From the NCBI GenBank assembly GCA_963669155.1, contig OZ022594.1:6293179-6357178 (forward strand): a stretch of DNA of 64,000 nucleotides, in the 5' to 3' direction. Source of the DNA: Arbacia lixula (lineage: Eukaryota; Echinodermata; Echinoidea; Arbacioida; Arbaciidae). Below, one piece after another: positions 1 through 11,872 of this stretch (the stretch's first letter is position 1; each line of letters opens with the position of its first letter). Under the pieces are notes generated by a model that saw only the letters and a list, made by a program, of their open reading frames with translations, made no database searches and was not told the DNA's origin. The position numbers and the translations under genes are program-made.

Positions 1-41
1 AATGTCCATTTCCTCAAAAAAGTATGCATCATTTTACTTGC

Positions 42-318
42 GAATTTGAAACACGATTAGGAACACGTTTTCACAAGCATACCGCTAGGACAAAAAAGAG
101 TCTTTCATTCAAAACAGAAAAAAGCAGCTTAAAAAATTATACAGCTCACATTATTGGAAAGCATCTCCCACCTAACGTCTCAAAATTGAAATCTCAAAAG
201 ATCATAACTTTCTTATCCCTTGACAGATTTTCATTAAACCTTCACATTCATGTTTCTTACATGATGCTGCTTTCATTGAAACCAACTAAACTTCAGGGTA
301 AGCTATCGCTTCAAGAGG
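42..318 (+). mobile_element. Fragment of a TTAA-type MITE (family A)
   Basis: It matches the right two thirds of the complete family copies at 24309, 29002 and 53115: AACACGTTTTCACAAGCATA, then a purine-rich centre, then AAAGATCATAACTTTCTTAT and a degenerate CAGGGTAAGCTAT end. It is non-coding and does not encode a transposase. Confidence 0.75.
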
Positions 319-320
319 TA

Positions 321-805
321 AGGCTAGCCTTCTGCAGCTGACCGTTGTATCATGCCGTTTCTGACGCCTCCCTTGCCTTCCTATCCGCCCTCCTCTGGCG
401 TCTCAATGTGCTCCTGAAAAGGAAGAAAAAAAAAATAGATTTGAACCATAAAATCTGCTTAGAATCTCTCCTTTTCATTCTTTAGGGACACCGCAGTGGG
501 TAGTCCGTAGCGGTACTGATATCAACAATCATATCTTTGTACGAATGTCTGTGTTTGTGTCCGTGTCCGTGTTTTTGTAATTATCTTTTAAAGGCGTGGA
601 GGGAGAAGTGTCCCACGTAATGTAAAACAATGTTACGCAATAGAAGCTTTTGAAAAACATTTATTTGCCTCTTTTCTCAGTAATCTTGTTCTATTCCTTT
701 CAAATCTATATCGTATCATCTGGATATTGTACATATGGTACTTCTGGTGTATATCGCTCATAAATACCCATTTGATATGTGCTTATACAAACGTATATGT
801 TTAAT
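321..805. other. Anonymous intergenic sequence
   Basis: I see no gene or recognisable repeat here apart from short GTGTCC runs near 545-575. Confidence 0.5.
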
Positions 806-821
806 CGTGTGTGTGTATGTG

Positions 822-852
<31 letters not shown>

Positions 853-899
853 ATGTGGGTGGGGGTTGGAGGGGAGGGGGAGGGTGGAGGGGAGGGGGC
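806..899. repeat. (TG)n microsatellite followed by a G-rich tract
   Basis: TG repeats (806-856) are followed by a GGGGTTGGAGGGGAGGGGG-type run on the plus strand that could form a G-quadruplex. The reading frames across it are low-complexity artefacts. Confidence 0.95.
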
Positions 900-1075
900 A
901 AAGGCTTTCCCCATGTCGGGTGAGTTCCCCTGTGTACCACCAACCTGTTCCTACCATGCCTACCTCTGTGAAAGATACAGGACTGCCACCATGAAGAGTG
1001 ACATCAATGTCAGAATCAGAACAGAGCCCAGGACAATCGTAGCAACTGCACAAAACAAACAGACCACAACACACT

Positions 1076-1375
1076 ACATCATAATGAAGAAAGCGAAAGA
1101 AAGAGAGAAAGGAAGAGAGTACATGTATATCAGCACGCAAGATGGAAAGAAAAATCACTATAACAGCAAGCACGCACAAACGTGAAATCAAGTGAGAGAG
1201 AACAAGAGAGAACGGGAGAACGGACGAAAAGGAAATTAAGCGAGAAAGACAGCAAAAAAGCTGTTAATGAGAAAGAAGGATAAGTGAGGGAAGAAAGGGG
1301 AGATTAAGAGAAAAACAACAACAAAAAAGAAAAAAAAAGTTAAAAGAGAGGAAGACAGAAAGGGAAAAGGTAAAA
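1076..1375. repeat. Purine-rich (A/G) low-complexity tract
   Basis: The plus strand is almost continuously A and G (GAAAGAAAGAGAGAAAGGAA-like) with no clear unit. No gene is seen. Confidence 0.7.
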
Positions 1376-1453
1376 CATTAATTGGAATATTTATTTATTT
1401 GCATTGGTGAAAAGGAAAGAGATTTAATAATACACAATATAAAGTTAGTCTAC

Positions 1454-1690
1454 GCTTAGTTCACCCTGAAGATAAGTTGGTTTCAATAAAAGCAGAAACA
1501 TGAAAGTAACATACTAGTAAAGGTTTGACGAAAATCTGTCAAAAGTTAAGAAAGTTATGATCTTTTGAAATTTCAGTTTTGTGACGTCACATGCGAGGTG
1601 ATCTCCCATATGTTGTGTGCAGTATGATTACATAAATTGCTCTTTTTGTGTTGTTGATAGGAATACGGCAAGGTATTCATTTATTTCCAC
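1454..1690 (+). mobile_element. Left half of a TTAA-type MITE (family A)
   Basis: It begins with a degraded TAGTTCACCCT terminus and continues AAAGTTATGATCTTTTGAAA, TGTGACGTCACATGCGAGGT and CATATGTTGTGTGCAG. The order matches the left arm of the complete copies. Confidence 0.75.
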
Positions 1691-2246
1691 ATTTTCAAAT
1701 AAACAAACAATAGATATAGTGAGGGCAAATGTTTGAAATTACATAAATAACAAATTCATTCAACTAAATTAGGATATAAATGTTCGAAGAGAATGTGGAG
1801 GGGCCAATCTTAGAAGCTGGGCTTGTGAATTAAAAGGCCCCAGAGATGGCTTGGCAACACTACAATATGTAAAATTGATATATGAATTTTTAATGCATAA
1901 ACTTATAAATTGTATTAAACATTTGTAGCATGACATAATCATAATTTTCAATATACAAACATTGTCAAGCATAACGTTGTATATATATATATATATATAT
2001 AAAAACAAATACAAGAAAGAAAAAGCACATCACGAGAAAACATAATGCGCGAGAATAGGGAAAGGGATAGAATAGAAGAATTGAACAGGGCTAGTGAGAG
2101 GAACAATTTAGTTTTTTGGGAATACTAATCTTATCACATGTATGTTATTATCATTGTTATATTTCAAGTAAGAAGAAATGTACAAAAATAATCAAGTGTA
2201 TATACACAAAAGGTAACATACGAAATACTACCAGCACGATAGCTTA

Positions 2247-5200
2247 TTACTTATACTGATTTATCAAATATACTTTTAATTTAGCTTTAAATGTATCTAA
2301 AGTGGCACTTTCCCTCAGAGATGTTTCCAGAAAATTCCAACTTTTGGGACCAGTAAACAAAAATGTTCGTTGTGAGGACATATATTTAAACAATGGCAAA
2401 TGAAATAACGATGATTGTCTCGTAGAGTGGTTGTGATATCTGTTATTTCTCTTAAACATAGCTTGCAAAATATTGGGAGCTATTCCGTTTTCAACATTGT
2501 ACATCAACTGGCAAAGGTTGTAATTATATAGGTCGGATACCTTTAATATACATTTTTTCAGAAAAATCATATTTGTATGAGCAAGGTAATCTACATTATC
2601 TATAATTCTTACTGCTTTTTTCTGTAACAATAAAACTTTTTCAAGATAGCATGCAGCAGCATTGCCCCAAGCAAGGATACCATAATTCAAGTGGGGTAAA
2701 ATTAATGTAGAATATAATAATTGCAGAATTGATGGTGGAAAAGAGTATCGAAGTTTATTTAGTACGCCAACATTACGTGAAATCACTTTTCTTATATAAT
2801 CTATATGATCTTTCCATGTCAACTTGTCATCAATAAAAATACCAAGAAACTTTAATGAAGATACTCTTTTTAAAACATTTCCGTTAAATATAACATCTCC
2901 GTCAATGTCATTCAGCGTTTTACTAAATAACATATAATTAGTTTTGTTTATATTTAAGGACAATTTATTCGCTCTAATCCAATCATGCACATTTTTCAAT
3001 TCATGATTTACAATAGACAATAGTGTATGTGGATCGGAATGAGAAAAAAACAAATTTGAGTCGTTTGCAAATAATATAAATGACAACTGCTGAGATGAAG
3101 TATAAAAATCATTAATGTATATCACAAACAAAAGAGGCCCGAGTAAACTGCCTTGTGGGACTCCACAAACAACAGGTTTTTCAAGATGACTTACAACCAT
3201 TTACAAAAACAAATTGACTTCTGTCGGTAAGGTAGTTCCTGAACCATTCCAAGGCCCTGCCTCTGATACCGTAGTGATGAAGTTTGTATAAAAGAATATC
3301 GTGATCTATGGTGTCGAAGGCCTTGGAGAAATCTAGGAAAACACCAACAGTATGGGATGAACATTCGAATGATCTTGTTATTTTGTCTATTAATGTTAAA
3401 ATCGCGTGAGTAGTACTGTGCTTCTTCCTAAACCCAAATTGAGAATTACACAAGATATTACAATGATCGAAAAAATCAATTACTCTAGTATATACAACTT
3501 TTTCTAAGATTTTAGAAAACGAAGTTAATAACGATATTGGCCTATAGTTACTTATTTCATCACGTTTTCCCTTTTTGAATAGAGGAATCACCTTAGCACG
3601 TTTCATGGCATTTGGTACAGATCCATTTAGTAAAGAGACATTTATAATGTGCACTAAAGGGTCAATAATTTCTATAATGATGTTTTTTAACAAATAATCA
3701 TCTAATCCGTCAAACCCGGGGCTTTTTTTATTTTGAAGATTATTTACAATATCTAAAATTTCATCTCTGTCAGTGGGGGTCATAAATATAGATGCCGAAT
3801 TGGCATTTTGTAGATAATCACTAAAATGTGTCCTTGTGCTTGGAATATTTCGTGCGAGATCGGGACCTATATTAACAAAATAGTTATTAATGGCTTCAGC
3901 AATATCAGGAGATTGATTCAGCAAGCGATCGCTACAGCGTAACTCATTGATATATGTCGACTTTCTATGTTTATTCAGTACATTGTTTATTATTTTCCAT
4001 GTCGATTTCATATCACGTTTATACAATTCAAATTGTCGAGCATAATACTTTTTCTTTGCCAATCTTAAGAGAGTAGTTAATTTATTTTTATAAGATGTGT
4101 ATTTAGTTTTCAAACTGTCTTCATGGTCTAGTTTGTATTTACAAAATAAATCATTTTTACGATTGATAGATCTTAGAAGTCCTTGTGTTATCCAGGGAAG
4201 CATAGGTACTTTTTTACGGTCCGATTTACTTCGTAAACAAGCATGAGTATTTGCTTTAATACGTTCATTCAATACATCGATGAATAGATCATAACAAGAG
4301 GATACATCATTTCCATTATATACTATAGACCAATCGACCGTGCTTAGACTTTCTTTCACACGTTCAAGCTCCTCCCGTTTCCATCTCCGAGGGGCGTAGA
4401 GATCATCATGTAAATGATTCACTTTATTCTTAAATTAAAAGTAAGTAAATACTGGGAAATGATCAGAAATATCAGAAAGTAAAATGCCAGATTCAGGAAG
4501 CGGTTGTATATTAGTAAATATATTATCTATCAACGAAGCAGAGTGGTCTGTAATTCGAGTTGGTTTTGTAATGAGGGGGAGAAATGAGGCGGATGACATG
4601 GACTCCAAAAAGTCTTTTGGGAAAGACTCTTCGTTGCACAAAAGCAAGTCAATATTGAAGTCTCCCATTATGAAAGTGTTCTTATTTGAAAATTGGTTAT
4701 TATTGAGAATAGTATGAATCGAATTCAAGAAATCATATTGGGAAGATTGAGGAGGTCTATAAATAATTCCAAAAAGATAATTTTTCCCCCGGGAATATTC
4801 AACTTCAATAAACAATAATTCAAGAGTTGAATTCATATAATTTAAATCATCTCTGATTTCAAATTTCAAAGTTTCTGGTACATAGAATGCAACACCACCT
4901 CCATGTTTATTAGTTCGACTATTTTCTACTAAATTAAAACCTGGTAAAGAAAAGTAAGCACTTGGATTTGAAGAAAACCATGTCTCAGATAAACCTATTA
5001 TAGGACATGATGTTTGCATAACATTGTTTAGTAGTATTTTAAATTGATCAAAATGTTTATTGACACTGCGAATATTAAAATGCATGATACCAAAATGATC
5101 ATCTGGCAACATTGTAAAAAACTCATGAGCTTTATCTTCAGAATAATATTTTGAAGAAGACCGATTTACAACATCATACAAATCTAATGTTTGTATTAGA

Positions 5201-5340
5201 TCACCATAGCAATCATTAAAGTCATGGTTGTCAATATTAACTTCATTTACTCCCGAATCATCTTCAAGTGTAGTATTGAATAAAGACAATAATTCATCAT
5301 TGGATATTTCATTACATGATAGATCTGACATACTAGTCAT
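2247..5340 (-). pseudogene. LINE ORF2: AP endonuclease and reverse transcriptase, inactivated
   Basis: Codons from 5340 down give an 85-residue leader and then an AP endonuclease with HFNIRS (N89), LSETW (E119), GIIYRPP, MGDFNID (D227) and SDHFPVF. An in-frame TAA at about 4437 separates this from the RT part (4422-3181). The RT part has KKSPGFDGL, NYRPISLL, QFGFRKKHST and the catalytic FLDFSKAFDT. A one-base frameshift near 3195 leads into 3200-2247 with CGVPQGSLLGPLLF and the LINE C-terminal region. The second catalytic box reads FANDSNLF, where active elements have F/Y-A-D-D. This copy therefore has three independent lesions and is dead. The clade is CR1/L2/Rex-like; the exact clade needs a tree. 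Confidence 0.93.
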
Positions 5341-5540
5341 GACAAATAGTTAAGGAATTTATTATCAACAACATACTACTGATCGTCGTGATTAAATTTT
5401 CCCGATGAACGCAGTTTTCAATATAGCCCTTCGGAGAGAGTAGTGAAAGAAACACATAATAGAAAGTTGTACAAGACATAGAATCAAACAACATACACAT
5501 GATACAAGAAAAAAACAAATAAGCTAAAATAGTGTACAAA

Positions 5541-6221
5541 TAACTGACAGCTTGTCAGTTGTAAGTCAGAACAAAGTTACAAATAGTTGTGCTGGCCTCT
5601 CCAGCATCTTAGCAAGAAATAAACACGACTCAAGGAAGGAGTTTTGCAATATAGAGTCAGTATAACAAAATGGAAAGAAAATATTACAGACCTCGGTCAC
5701 ATTACGAAAGATATAAGAAAAAAACAAAAACGGTCACTTGAGACACCTAGCACGTTGTATCGGAGTTGTGTTCCGTCAAAACAAATAGTGATTTAATTGA
5801 TAATTTCACACAGAAGAAAATATATACATATATATGTATATATATACACATATGCACAAGTCAAATATAGATATATAAATAGCGATCAAGGCCGTACCAG
5901 ATTGTCTGCGTAAATATCTTAATATTAACCGTCGCTGTACCTGCTCAATCACGCACACAATAGTTTCTGCGTGCGTCAAAACGAACAACAACAGTTAAGA
6001 CAGCAAGTAGTCTCTATTGCAGACTGAACTTAATAACAACGGAAAGTGGATATTCAAAATATTAACAAATGATTCACAAATGAACAGTCATTTTAGAATG
6101 ATTTAAATTGTATCAAATGAAAGAATACAGTATGATTGCATTTGTGAGAAACATATAGTAAAATAACCGGTTTATATATGAGTGATCCAAGTGACACAAG
6201 TAATATACATCAAGTTGATTT
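5541..6221 (-). other. Spacer between LINE ORF1 and ORF2 relics
   Basis: This stretch is AT-rich with a (TATA) run at about 5820-5850. I see no conserved reading frame. It may be the inter-ORF region of the LINE. Confidence 0.4.
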
Positions 6222-6869
6222 TCATTGAAATACATACGAGGTTCCACCAGCCTGGCGCCACTTTCCGGCAAAAAAACGTAGTTTTGTTCCTGTCAAGAAG
6301 AGCTCTTGTGCTTGCTTTGCCCACTTTCGCTTCTCTTGCAGATCACTCTGGGTGAGGTCATCTACGATGAAGAAGTTCTCACCCTTCAGAACTTCCCTGT
6401 TTTTTTCATAATTTCCACTTTGTCGCGATATGACAGCATTTTCACCAAAACATGTCTTGGCCTACCTTCAACTTTCCTGCCGTCTCTGTGGGCGCGCTCG
6501 ACCTTGGAGGGTATCTTGAACTTTCTCTGGAGGATCTCTTCGACTGTTTTAACGCAGTCCTCCCTCTCATCCCCTCGGGGTTCGGGAATGCCGACAATCC
6601 TGAAGTTGTTTCGTCTGGAGAAACGTTCCCCTTTGTTGGTAGCCTCTTCTGATTTTGCTGCCTTGTCCCGGAGAATGTCTACTTCTTTGGATTAGGCGGC
6701 CATCTGCTGCTCCATCGCTTTTGTCTGCTGTTTTAGCTCATCGACACGTTGACGCTCAAGGAGCAGTGCCGCACCGAGATGATCCTCTACGTCGTGGAGC
6801 TTGGAGACAAGACTATCGACCGCTTTCTTTAGCATTGACTCGAACTTTTCAGTGAGCCGCTTGTTATAC
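6222..6869 (-). pseudogene. L1-type LINE ORF1 protein relic (coiled coil, RRM, CTD)
   Basis: The minus strand encodes a heptad-rich coiled coil (LTEKFESMLKKAVDSLVSKL), then RRNNFRIVGIPEPRGDERED of the RRM and VERAHRDGRK...RPRHVLVKML of the C-terminal domain. After a frameshift it continues as ENFFIVDDLTQSDLQEKRKW and LRFFAGKWRQ...YVFQ before a TGA at 6222. These are the ordered hallmarks of L1 ORF1p (Transposase_22 family), an RNA-binding chaperone. The lesions are a TAA at 6694-6692 and a frameshift near 6380-6392. The 5' end is interrupted by the MITE at 6870 and resumes at 7593 with ...SLNIERYN. Confidence 0.85.
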
Positions 6870-7592
6870 CAGGGATGTGTTATGAAAGGATATGAAGCAA
6901 TTTTCTTCCTTTGAACCCATGTGCCAAGCCGCTGAAAAGTTATGTGTTCTCAACAGGTGCTGTTCAGGTGTTTGAACAATTATGAACATGATTGTGTGGC
7001 AACGGCTTCTCAGAGAGAACAAAAGAAATGTACAGTCTCATTTCGCTTGTCCCGTTCTGTTAATGGCATTAATACTTCCATGAGCATAACAGGTATCAGC
7101 AAACACAAATAAACAAGTTTTTCAAGTGAAATATCTCTGTTTCACGCAAACACACACAAACGCCGTTAATGATAATACACAGCTTAATATATTATTTTGA
7201 GATTGGTTGAATCCCCCAAATGCACAAGTTGTCGGAAAGTGAAGAAATTGGTCAATTTTGTAAGTAATACAAACAGCTTTTATGTCCGATTTTTAATGAT
7301 TCCTCAATACTTTTCGAAACAAAAGCAGAGTAAAGGATCTGTCATTATCTGCCGTTAACTTCCTTAAAGTTTGCAAACAAATTTGTCAAAAACAAAACGT
7401 CTACAGATAAATGGGAAATTAAAGAAATTTCTTTTCAAGTTGAAATCAGCTAAATGTCGGCTCGGCACATGGAACATCAAAGCATTGTCATGATTATGGA
7501 ATGCTTTTGACATTCATGAGCACGCTTTAGAACCCATACAGATGTTTGCATATATTATGCTCGAGTTTCTACTCCTTCGTAACACCTCCCTG
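6870..7592 (+). mobile_element. MITE family B, copy 1 (723 bp), inserted in LINE ORF1
   Basis: The termini are inverted: CAGGGATGTGTTATGAAAGG at the left and the complement of CAGGGAGGTGTTACGAAGG at the right. The flanking direct repeat GTTATAC(C) at 6863-6870 and 7593-7600 is a 7-8 bp target-site duplication. The CAGGG ends and near-8-bp duplication suggest a hAT-like superfamily, but this is unproven. The other copies are at 37968, about 57473 and 61071. No transposase is encoded. Confidence 0.9.
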
Positions 7593-7660
7593 GTTATACC
7601 TTTCAATGTTCAAGCTGCGGTGAAAGGTCATCCCGCTCTGCTTCACCGGGCAGTGTGCTA
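7593..7660 (-). pseudogene. 5' continuation of the LINE ORF1 relic
   Basis: Across the MITE and one copy of its target duplication, the frame ...RSLNIERYN (here) continues into NKRLTEKF at 6862. This shows where the ORF was cut. How far it extends upstream is unclear. Confidence 0.55.
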
Positions 7661-7796
7661 TTGTTCTGACCCGTGTTTTTGACAACGTAATGCCATTTTC
7701 CCATACAGGTATGTGTGTCAAATCGTATTTCAAATGATGTATCAAATGCACAGGAAGGATGCATATTTTTGTGAGAAAATGCAAATTTTCAAAAGA

Positions 7797-7970
7797 ATTG
7801 TCCACAGCATATGGGAGAGCACCGCGCACGTGACGTCCAAAATCAAACTTTAAAAGATCATAACTTTCTTATCCTTAGATGGATTTCCATTAAACATTCA
7901 CTAATATGTTTCTGGAATGTGTCGGCTTTCATTAAAACAAAGTTAATTTCAGGGTGAACTATCCCTTTAA
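7797..7970 (+). mobile_element. Right half of a TTAA-type MITE (family A)
   Basis: CATATGGGAGAGCACC and AAAGATCATAACTTTCTTAT are followed by the terminus GGGTGAACTATCCCT and TTAA at 7967-7970, as in the complete copies. Confidence 0.85.
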
Positions 7971-8203
7971 ACCAACGTTATTACTACGGGCCACGATGTT
8001 CACACCAGTACTACTCCACAAACATCATCAGCGTCTTGTCTGGTGAAGAAAAAATCAATACAAGTTAACAAACTAAAACAACATGCATATGAATGCATGA
8101 CCTTCCTTTGACCCATGTTAGCTTCTAAATGTTCAAAAAGCATGAGCCCTTTGCATACGTTTTACGCTAACTTATATCACCACACAAACATACCCATACA
8201 TAT

Positions 8204-8210
8204 AAACACA

Positions 8211-8257
<47 letters not shown>
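8204..8257. repeat. (CA)n microsatellite
   Basis: There are about 24 almost pure CA units. Confidence 0.97.
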
Positions 8258-8259
<2 letters not shown>

Positions 8260-8656
8260 ATACACTAGCAGTTTTTCTGGGACAGAAGGAGTTAATACCC
8301 GATAGCAAACACCCAATACATGCAGATGAATGCACGACCCTTCTTTGAACTGCTTTATCTTGTAAGAATTTGAAAAAGCCAGACAAAATGCCCAAAGGCG
8401 TGGTAAACCATGGTACACCAAGTTACAATGATTTACACTCACAGGAATCATGCCTCGAGACATTTACAAAGACAAGCATACCTGCACGCGGGTGAAGATT
8501 TATGCGGCTATTATCATATGATTATAAATCCTAGACGTAAATACATTGATTGACATAAATATTAACAATTCAACATTGAATAAAAAAACGCAACTGAATA
8601 CAAAGCAACACTTCGTGTACATCTAGAAAGTACGACAACAAATGCCTTAAAATCCT

Positions 8657-9565
8657 GAAAGGGGTTAGACAAGGTGACCCAATTTCACCAAGAAGCTCTT
8701 CACTGCAGCAATGGAGAATGTATTCAGAAATTGGCTATCAATTTGAAGAGTGGTAGATGGCGAACACCTGACACATCTTAGATTTGCAGATGACTTTTTA
8801 CTACTTAGCTACACACCTCAGGAACTGGAGAAAATGATCCGAGAACTTTAAAGAAAGCAGAAAAGCTGGACTTTAAATAAATATCACAAAGACGAAGTTA
8901 ATGATAAGCAGCAGATTCAAAGAACATAAAATCACAGATCGGGGGAAGACCATAGAAAAGGTGGACAACTACATATACTTGGGCAAAAAGATCTTCATAG
9001 AAAATGAAACAGCAGGGGAATGAATAGAAAGATCCAATTGGCTTGGGCAAAATCTGGCAAGTTCAAATTTATCTTTTGTGATGAGAAGCTTCCTCTTTCT
9101 CTCAAGAAACAGACTTTCAACCAACCAGTGCATCTTACCTGTGCTCTCTTATGGAGCAGAAACATGGACCACAACTACGAGGCTAGAGAGAAAACTTAGA
9201 GTAACCGAAAGTGATATGGAAAGAATTATGATTGGTGTTATAAAGAGGGACAAAGTTAGAAACCAAGATTTGAGAAGGAAAACCACAAGTACGGGACATA
9301 GTACCGGGAATTAAATCAAAGAAAGGGAGGTGGACTCGTCATCTGCCCCAGAGTAAAGATGATAGATGGACACATAAATTAACTCTCTGGACCCACAGAG
9401 CTAACACCAGAGAGAAAGGCAGGCAAAGGAGGAGGTGGATTGATGATATTAGGGAATATGGTAGTATGACATGGAAACGCGCGGCACAAGATAGATCAGA
9501 ATGGAAACATGATGAGGAGGCCTTCCTTCAGCAGTGGAGAGAAATAGGCTAAATAGAATAGATAA
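8657..9565 (+). pseudogene. RTE-like LINE reverse transcriptase, C-terminal fragment
   Basis: In changing frames the plus strand gives KGVRQGDPISPK (RT motif B), a decayed ICR/FADDF-like region, VDNYIYLGKKI and LPVLSYGAETWTTTTRLERK. It then gives MERIMIGVIKRDKVRNQDLR and RWTRHLP...DDRWTHKLTLWT. This block order is typical of RTE-clade elements, as is the ending ...WRDDI..W.R.AQDR.EW...EEAFLQQW. There are many stops and frameshifts, and the 5' half is missing. A related fragment lies at 60095-60800. Confidence 0.85.
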
Positions 9566-10082
9566 AAAAAACATCCTCTTAATATTAAGTGCTAGCTTTT
9601 CAGCAAAGACCAATTGATAAAGAATCAAAATGAAATGCATATGTAATCAATGACGTAATGCGGTTAAAGATGAACTCTGATAGATACATTAAATGCTCTC
9701 AACTAGAGCAGAAGTATTTGAGGAAGAGATAAAACAGTTTGAGGAGATTCGAACAACTAGTACTGCAAGGTATGAATGTGACTATAACAAAGTGAATAGG
9801 CATAGGCTCATTTTTCTCTTAAGTATTAGTTTAATTGTTTCAATATCCTGGATTTCATCTACCCCCTAGAAACTGAACCCGTTATGTCTTTGCCCAATTT
9901 ATATTGATGGCAACATGCTGCTGCTTGTATGCATCTTCAGAAAATAAGCAATTTTTTTGACGAATGTCAAATATTGAATATCGAGTATATTCCGAAACAT
10001 AATGTATCAACTTTTTCTAATTCTATATCAATACATGCAAGCAAAAATGTATTTCTTAATCAAACACTTGCGTAAAACACAT

Positions 10083-10084
<2 letters not shown>
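9566..10084. other. Anonymous AT-rich sequence
   Basis: No gene or repeat unit is recognised. Confidence 0.5.

Positions 10085-10139
<55 letters not shown>
10085..10139. repeat. (CA)n-(TA)n microsatellite
   Basis: CA units run to about 10127, then TA units to 10139. Confidence 0.97.
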
Positions 10140-10264
10140 AACATGTTAAATATAAAAAGAAATATATAATTATAACATTTATGTATATGTTTATATATAT
10201 ATCACAAAGCCACATTGTTAAAGCCATAGTCGGATTTATCAGTATGAGACATGCCTAAAGGTTA

Positions 10265-10460
10265 GAGTCTAATCAAAGATTCTTAAGCACATGGATATCC
10301 ATCTCTTTGAACAAGGTTTGATGCCGCCACTTAATATTCATGACAAGCAGCTACTCTCAACAATATGATGCATACGCGATGGCGTCACGTTCACCCGGAT
10401 TTTATAATAGGTCATACACATTCCTATACATGCATACATTTCAGCTTTTTTTTTGGCACT
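10265..10460 (+). repeat. Dispersed repeat D, copy 1 (inverted partner at 12375-12557)
   Basis: Shared blocks are AAGCACATGGATATCCAT, AACAAGGTTTGATGCCGCCA, CTCAACAATATGATGCATAC and TTTTATAATAGGTCATAC. They appear in reverse complement 2 kb downstream. A 5' fragment recurs at 11840-11870. Confidence 0.85.
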
Positions 10461-10965
10461 CCATGTTTTTAAACATACTTGGCCTAATCAACCACAAGTA
10501 CGACTCAGTACATTTTCTGAATGACAAAAAGTGGATTAAAATCAACTGAAAGAAACGGGATTATCGTATTAACTTGACGGTTTGGCACGCACGTCCTCGC
10601 ATACCTTAATCACGCTAAAATTTATGTCTTAGTACAGAAGCTTCATTTGTAAACGAATTTATACACAAGATTAAATTTATGTGCCGTAAACATTAAAGCT
10701 CAAAACACAGTTGTCTTGTTTACTGTCTCTCGTCTGCATTCCCATGTAGGCTTCCCATGTAGGCAGATGACCTGTGACGTCATGCCAATTATTACCTGTC
10801 ATCAACCCGGTCATCAAGCCACCGATGTCGTGTTCTTGAGTCCAGCCGTTCAACGAGTTATCTGCCTGTAGCTTGTGTGCATGGGCGTCTGCGGGTCATA
10901 GTGAAGTAACACAAAGCGTTAACTTGTTCTTGATCATGATTACATACAACTTGAAGTTGTTCAAT

Positions 10966-11073
10966 GATTGTAACTTACAGTCAATGGTAACTACCATGGC
11001 AATAGGTGCAATAATGAAAGCTCATTGGCTGTTGCCATGGTAGTTACCATTGACGGTAAGGTACAATCAATGA
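10966..11073. repeat. Short palindromic element (TGGTAACTACCATGG core)
   Basis: The left arm CAGTCAATGGTAACTACCAT and its complement TGGTAGTTACCATTGACGG form about 45-bp arms around a 20-bp loop. A related, weaker hairpin occurs at 51945-52070. Confidence 0.85.
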
Positions 11074-11074
11074 A

Positions 11075-11635
11075 AACCTATTATGCGACATGACCCTGCT
11101 CACCCCCTGGATTTTCCCTGTATATTCATGACATTGGGCCGTATATTATGGAAGTATCGTATTGTATTGTCAATTATTAACACGCTGATCGGTGTATCAT
11201 TTTTGTATTTCTTGCTTCTTTCTTTATGTTACATGGTGTCAACCGTATATCATATAGCAAGAAATGTGGCACGGTGTATAATGTCGTTATATATTGCGAT
11301 ACATGTGTTCATTTTTTTGTGAGCAAAGTGAGCTTACGTGAACGGACAGCAAGTGATTCAATTCAGTTCAATTCAATTGAATATTTGATACAAATACATG
11401 GTAGTTAGAAAAAAACTCCACTTTATTGTCTATGTTTAAAAAAAATTTGCGCTCTGAGGAAATAAACTTAATTTGACCTCGAAGATGAAAAGATTAGTGT
11501 AACTTATTGTTGACGAATAGTATGTTGTTGAATGATTTTTTTCTTAGAACTAACGAAGGCATTCAATACACAAAATCATTTACCTTGGGCGGCGACCAGA
11601 TCGTCATGATCATGCTCATCATCTGCTGTAATAAT

Positions 11636-11640
<5 letters not shown>
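11075..11640. other. Anonymous sequence
   Basis: It holds a 79-codon hydrophobic plus-strand reading frame (11083-11322) that I do not recognise. I treat it as chance because it has no context or motif. Confidence 0.4.
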
Positions 11641-11685
<45 letters not shown>

Positions 11686-11698
11686 AGAATGAGAGAGG
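11641..11698. repeat. (GA)n microsatellite
   Basis: The tract is AGAG, interrupted near its 3' end by ATGAGAGAATGAG. Confidence 0.97.
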
Positions 11699-11839
11699 GG
11701 GTAAGTTAAAGAGTCCAAAGGTCACAATCATAAAACAACCCACATTTCTAAAGATTGTTTTTAGAATTCAAACGGGGAGATAACCTGCTACGATTCGCTA
11801 TTTCACACGCACACGGATAAAAAAAATGTCAGATCGAAT

Positions 11840-11872
11840 GATCAAGGATGTTTAAGCACATGGATATCCAAC
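11840..11872 (+). repeat. Fragment of dispersed repeat D
   Basis: AAGGATGTTTAAGCACATGG followed by ATATCC matches the 5' end of the copies at 10265 and 12557, then stops. Confidence 0.7.

Larger units (their letters stand above)
1979..6869 (-). mobile_element. Degenerate non-LTR retrotransposon (LINE), ORF1 and ORF2 remnants
   Basis: Read on the minus strand, an L1-type ORF1 relic is followed about 0.9 kb later by a CR1/L2-like (Jockey superfamily) endonuclease-RT ORF2. A 3' UTR and a (TA)n microsatellite tail at 1980-2001 complete it. Orientation, spacing and order fit one element. It is still inference that ORF1 and ORF2 belong to the same insertion rather than two. Part of ORF1 continues beyond an inserted MITE at 7593 and above. 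Confidence 0.65.

Noticed and set aside
6306..6855. Plus-strand reading frames of 60-129 codons
   Set aside because: They are antisense shadows of the L1-type ORF1 relic on the minus strand.
11083..11322. 79-codon hydrophobic reading frame
   Set aside because: It is AT-rich, has no homology I recognise and sits beside a palindromic repeat.
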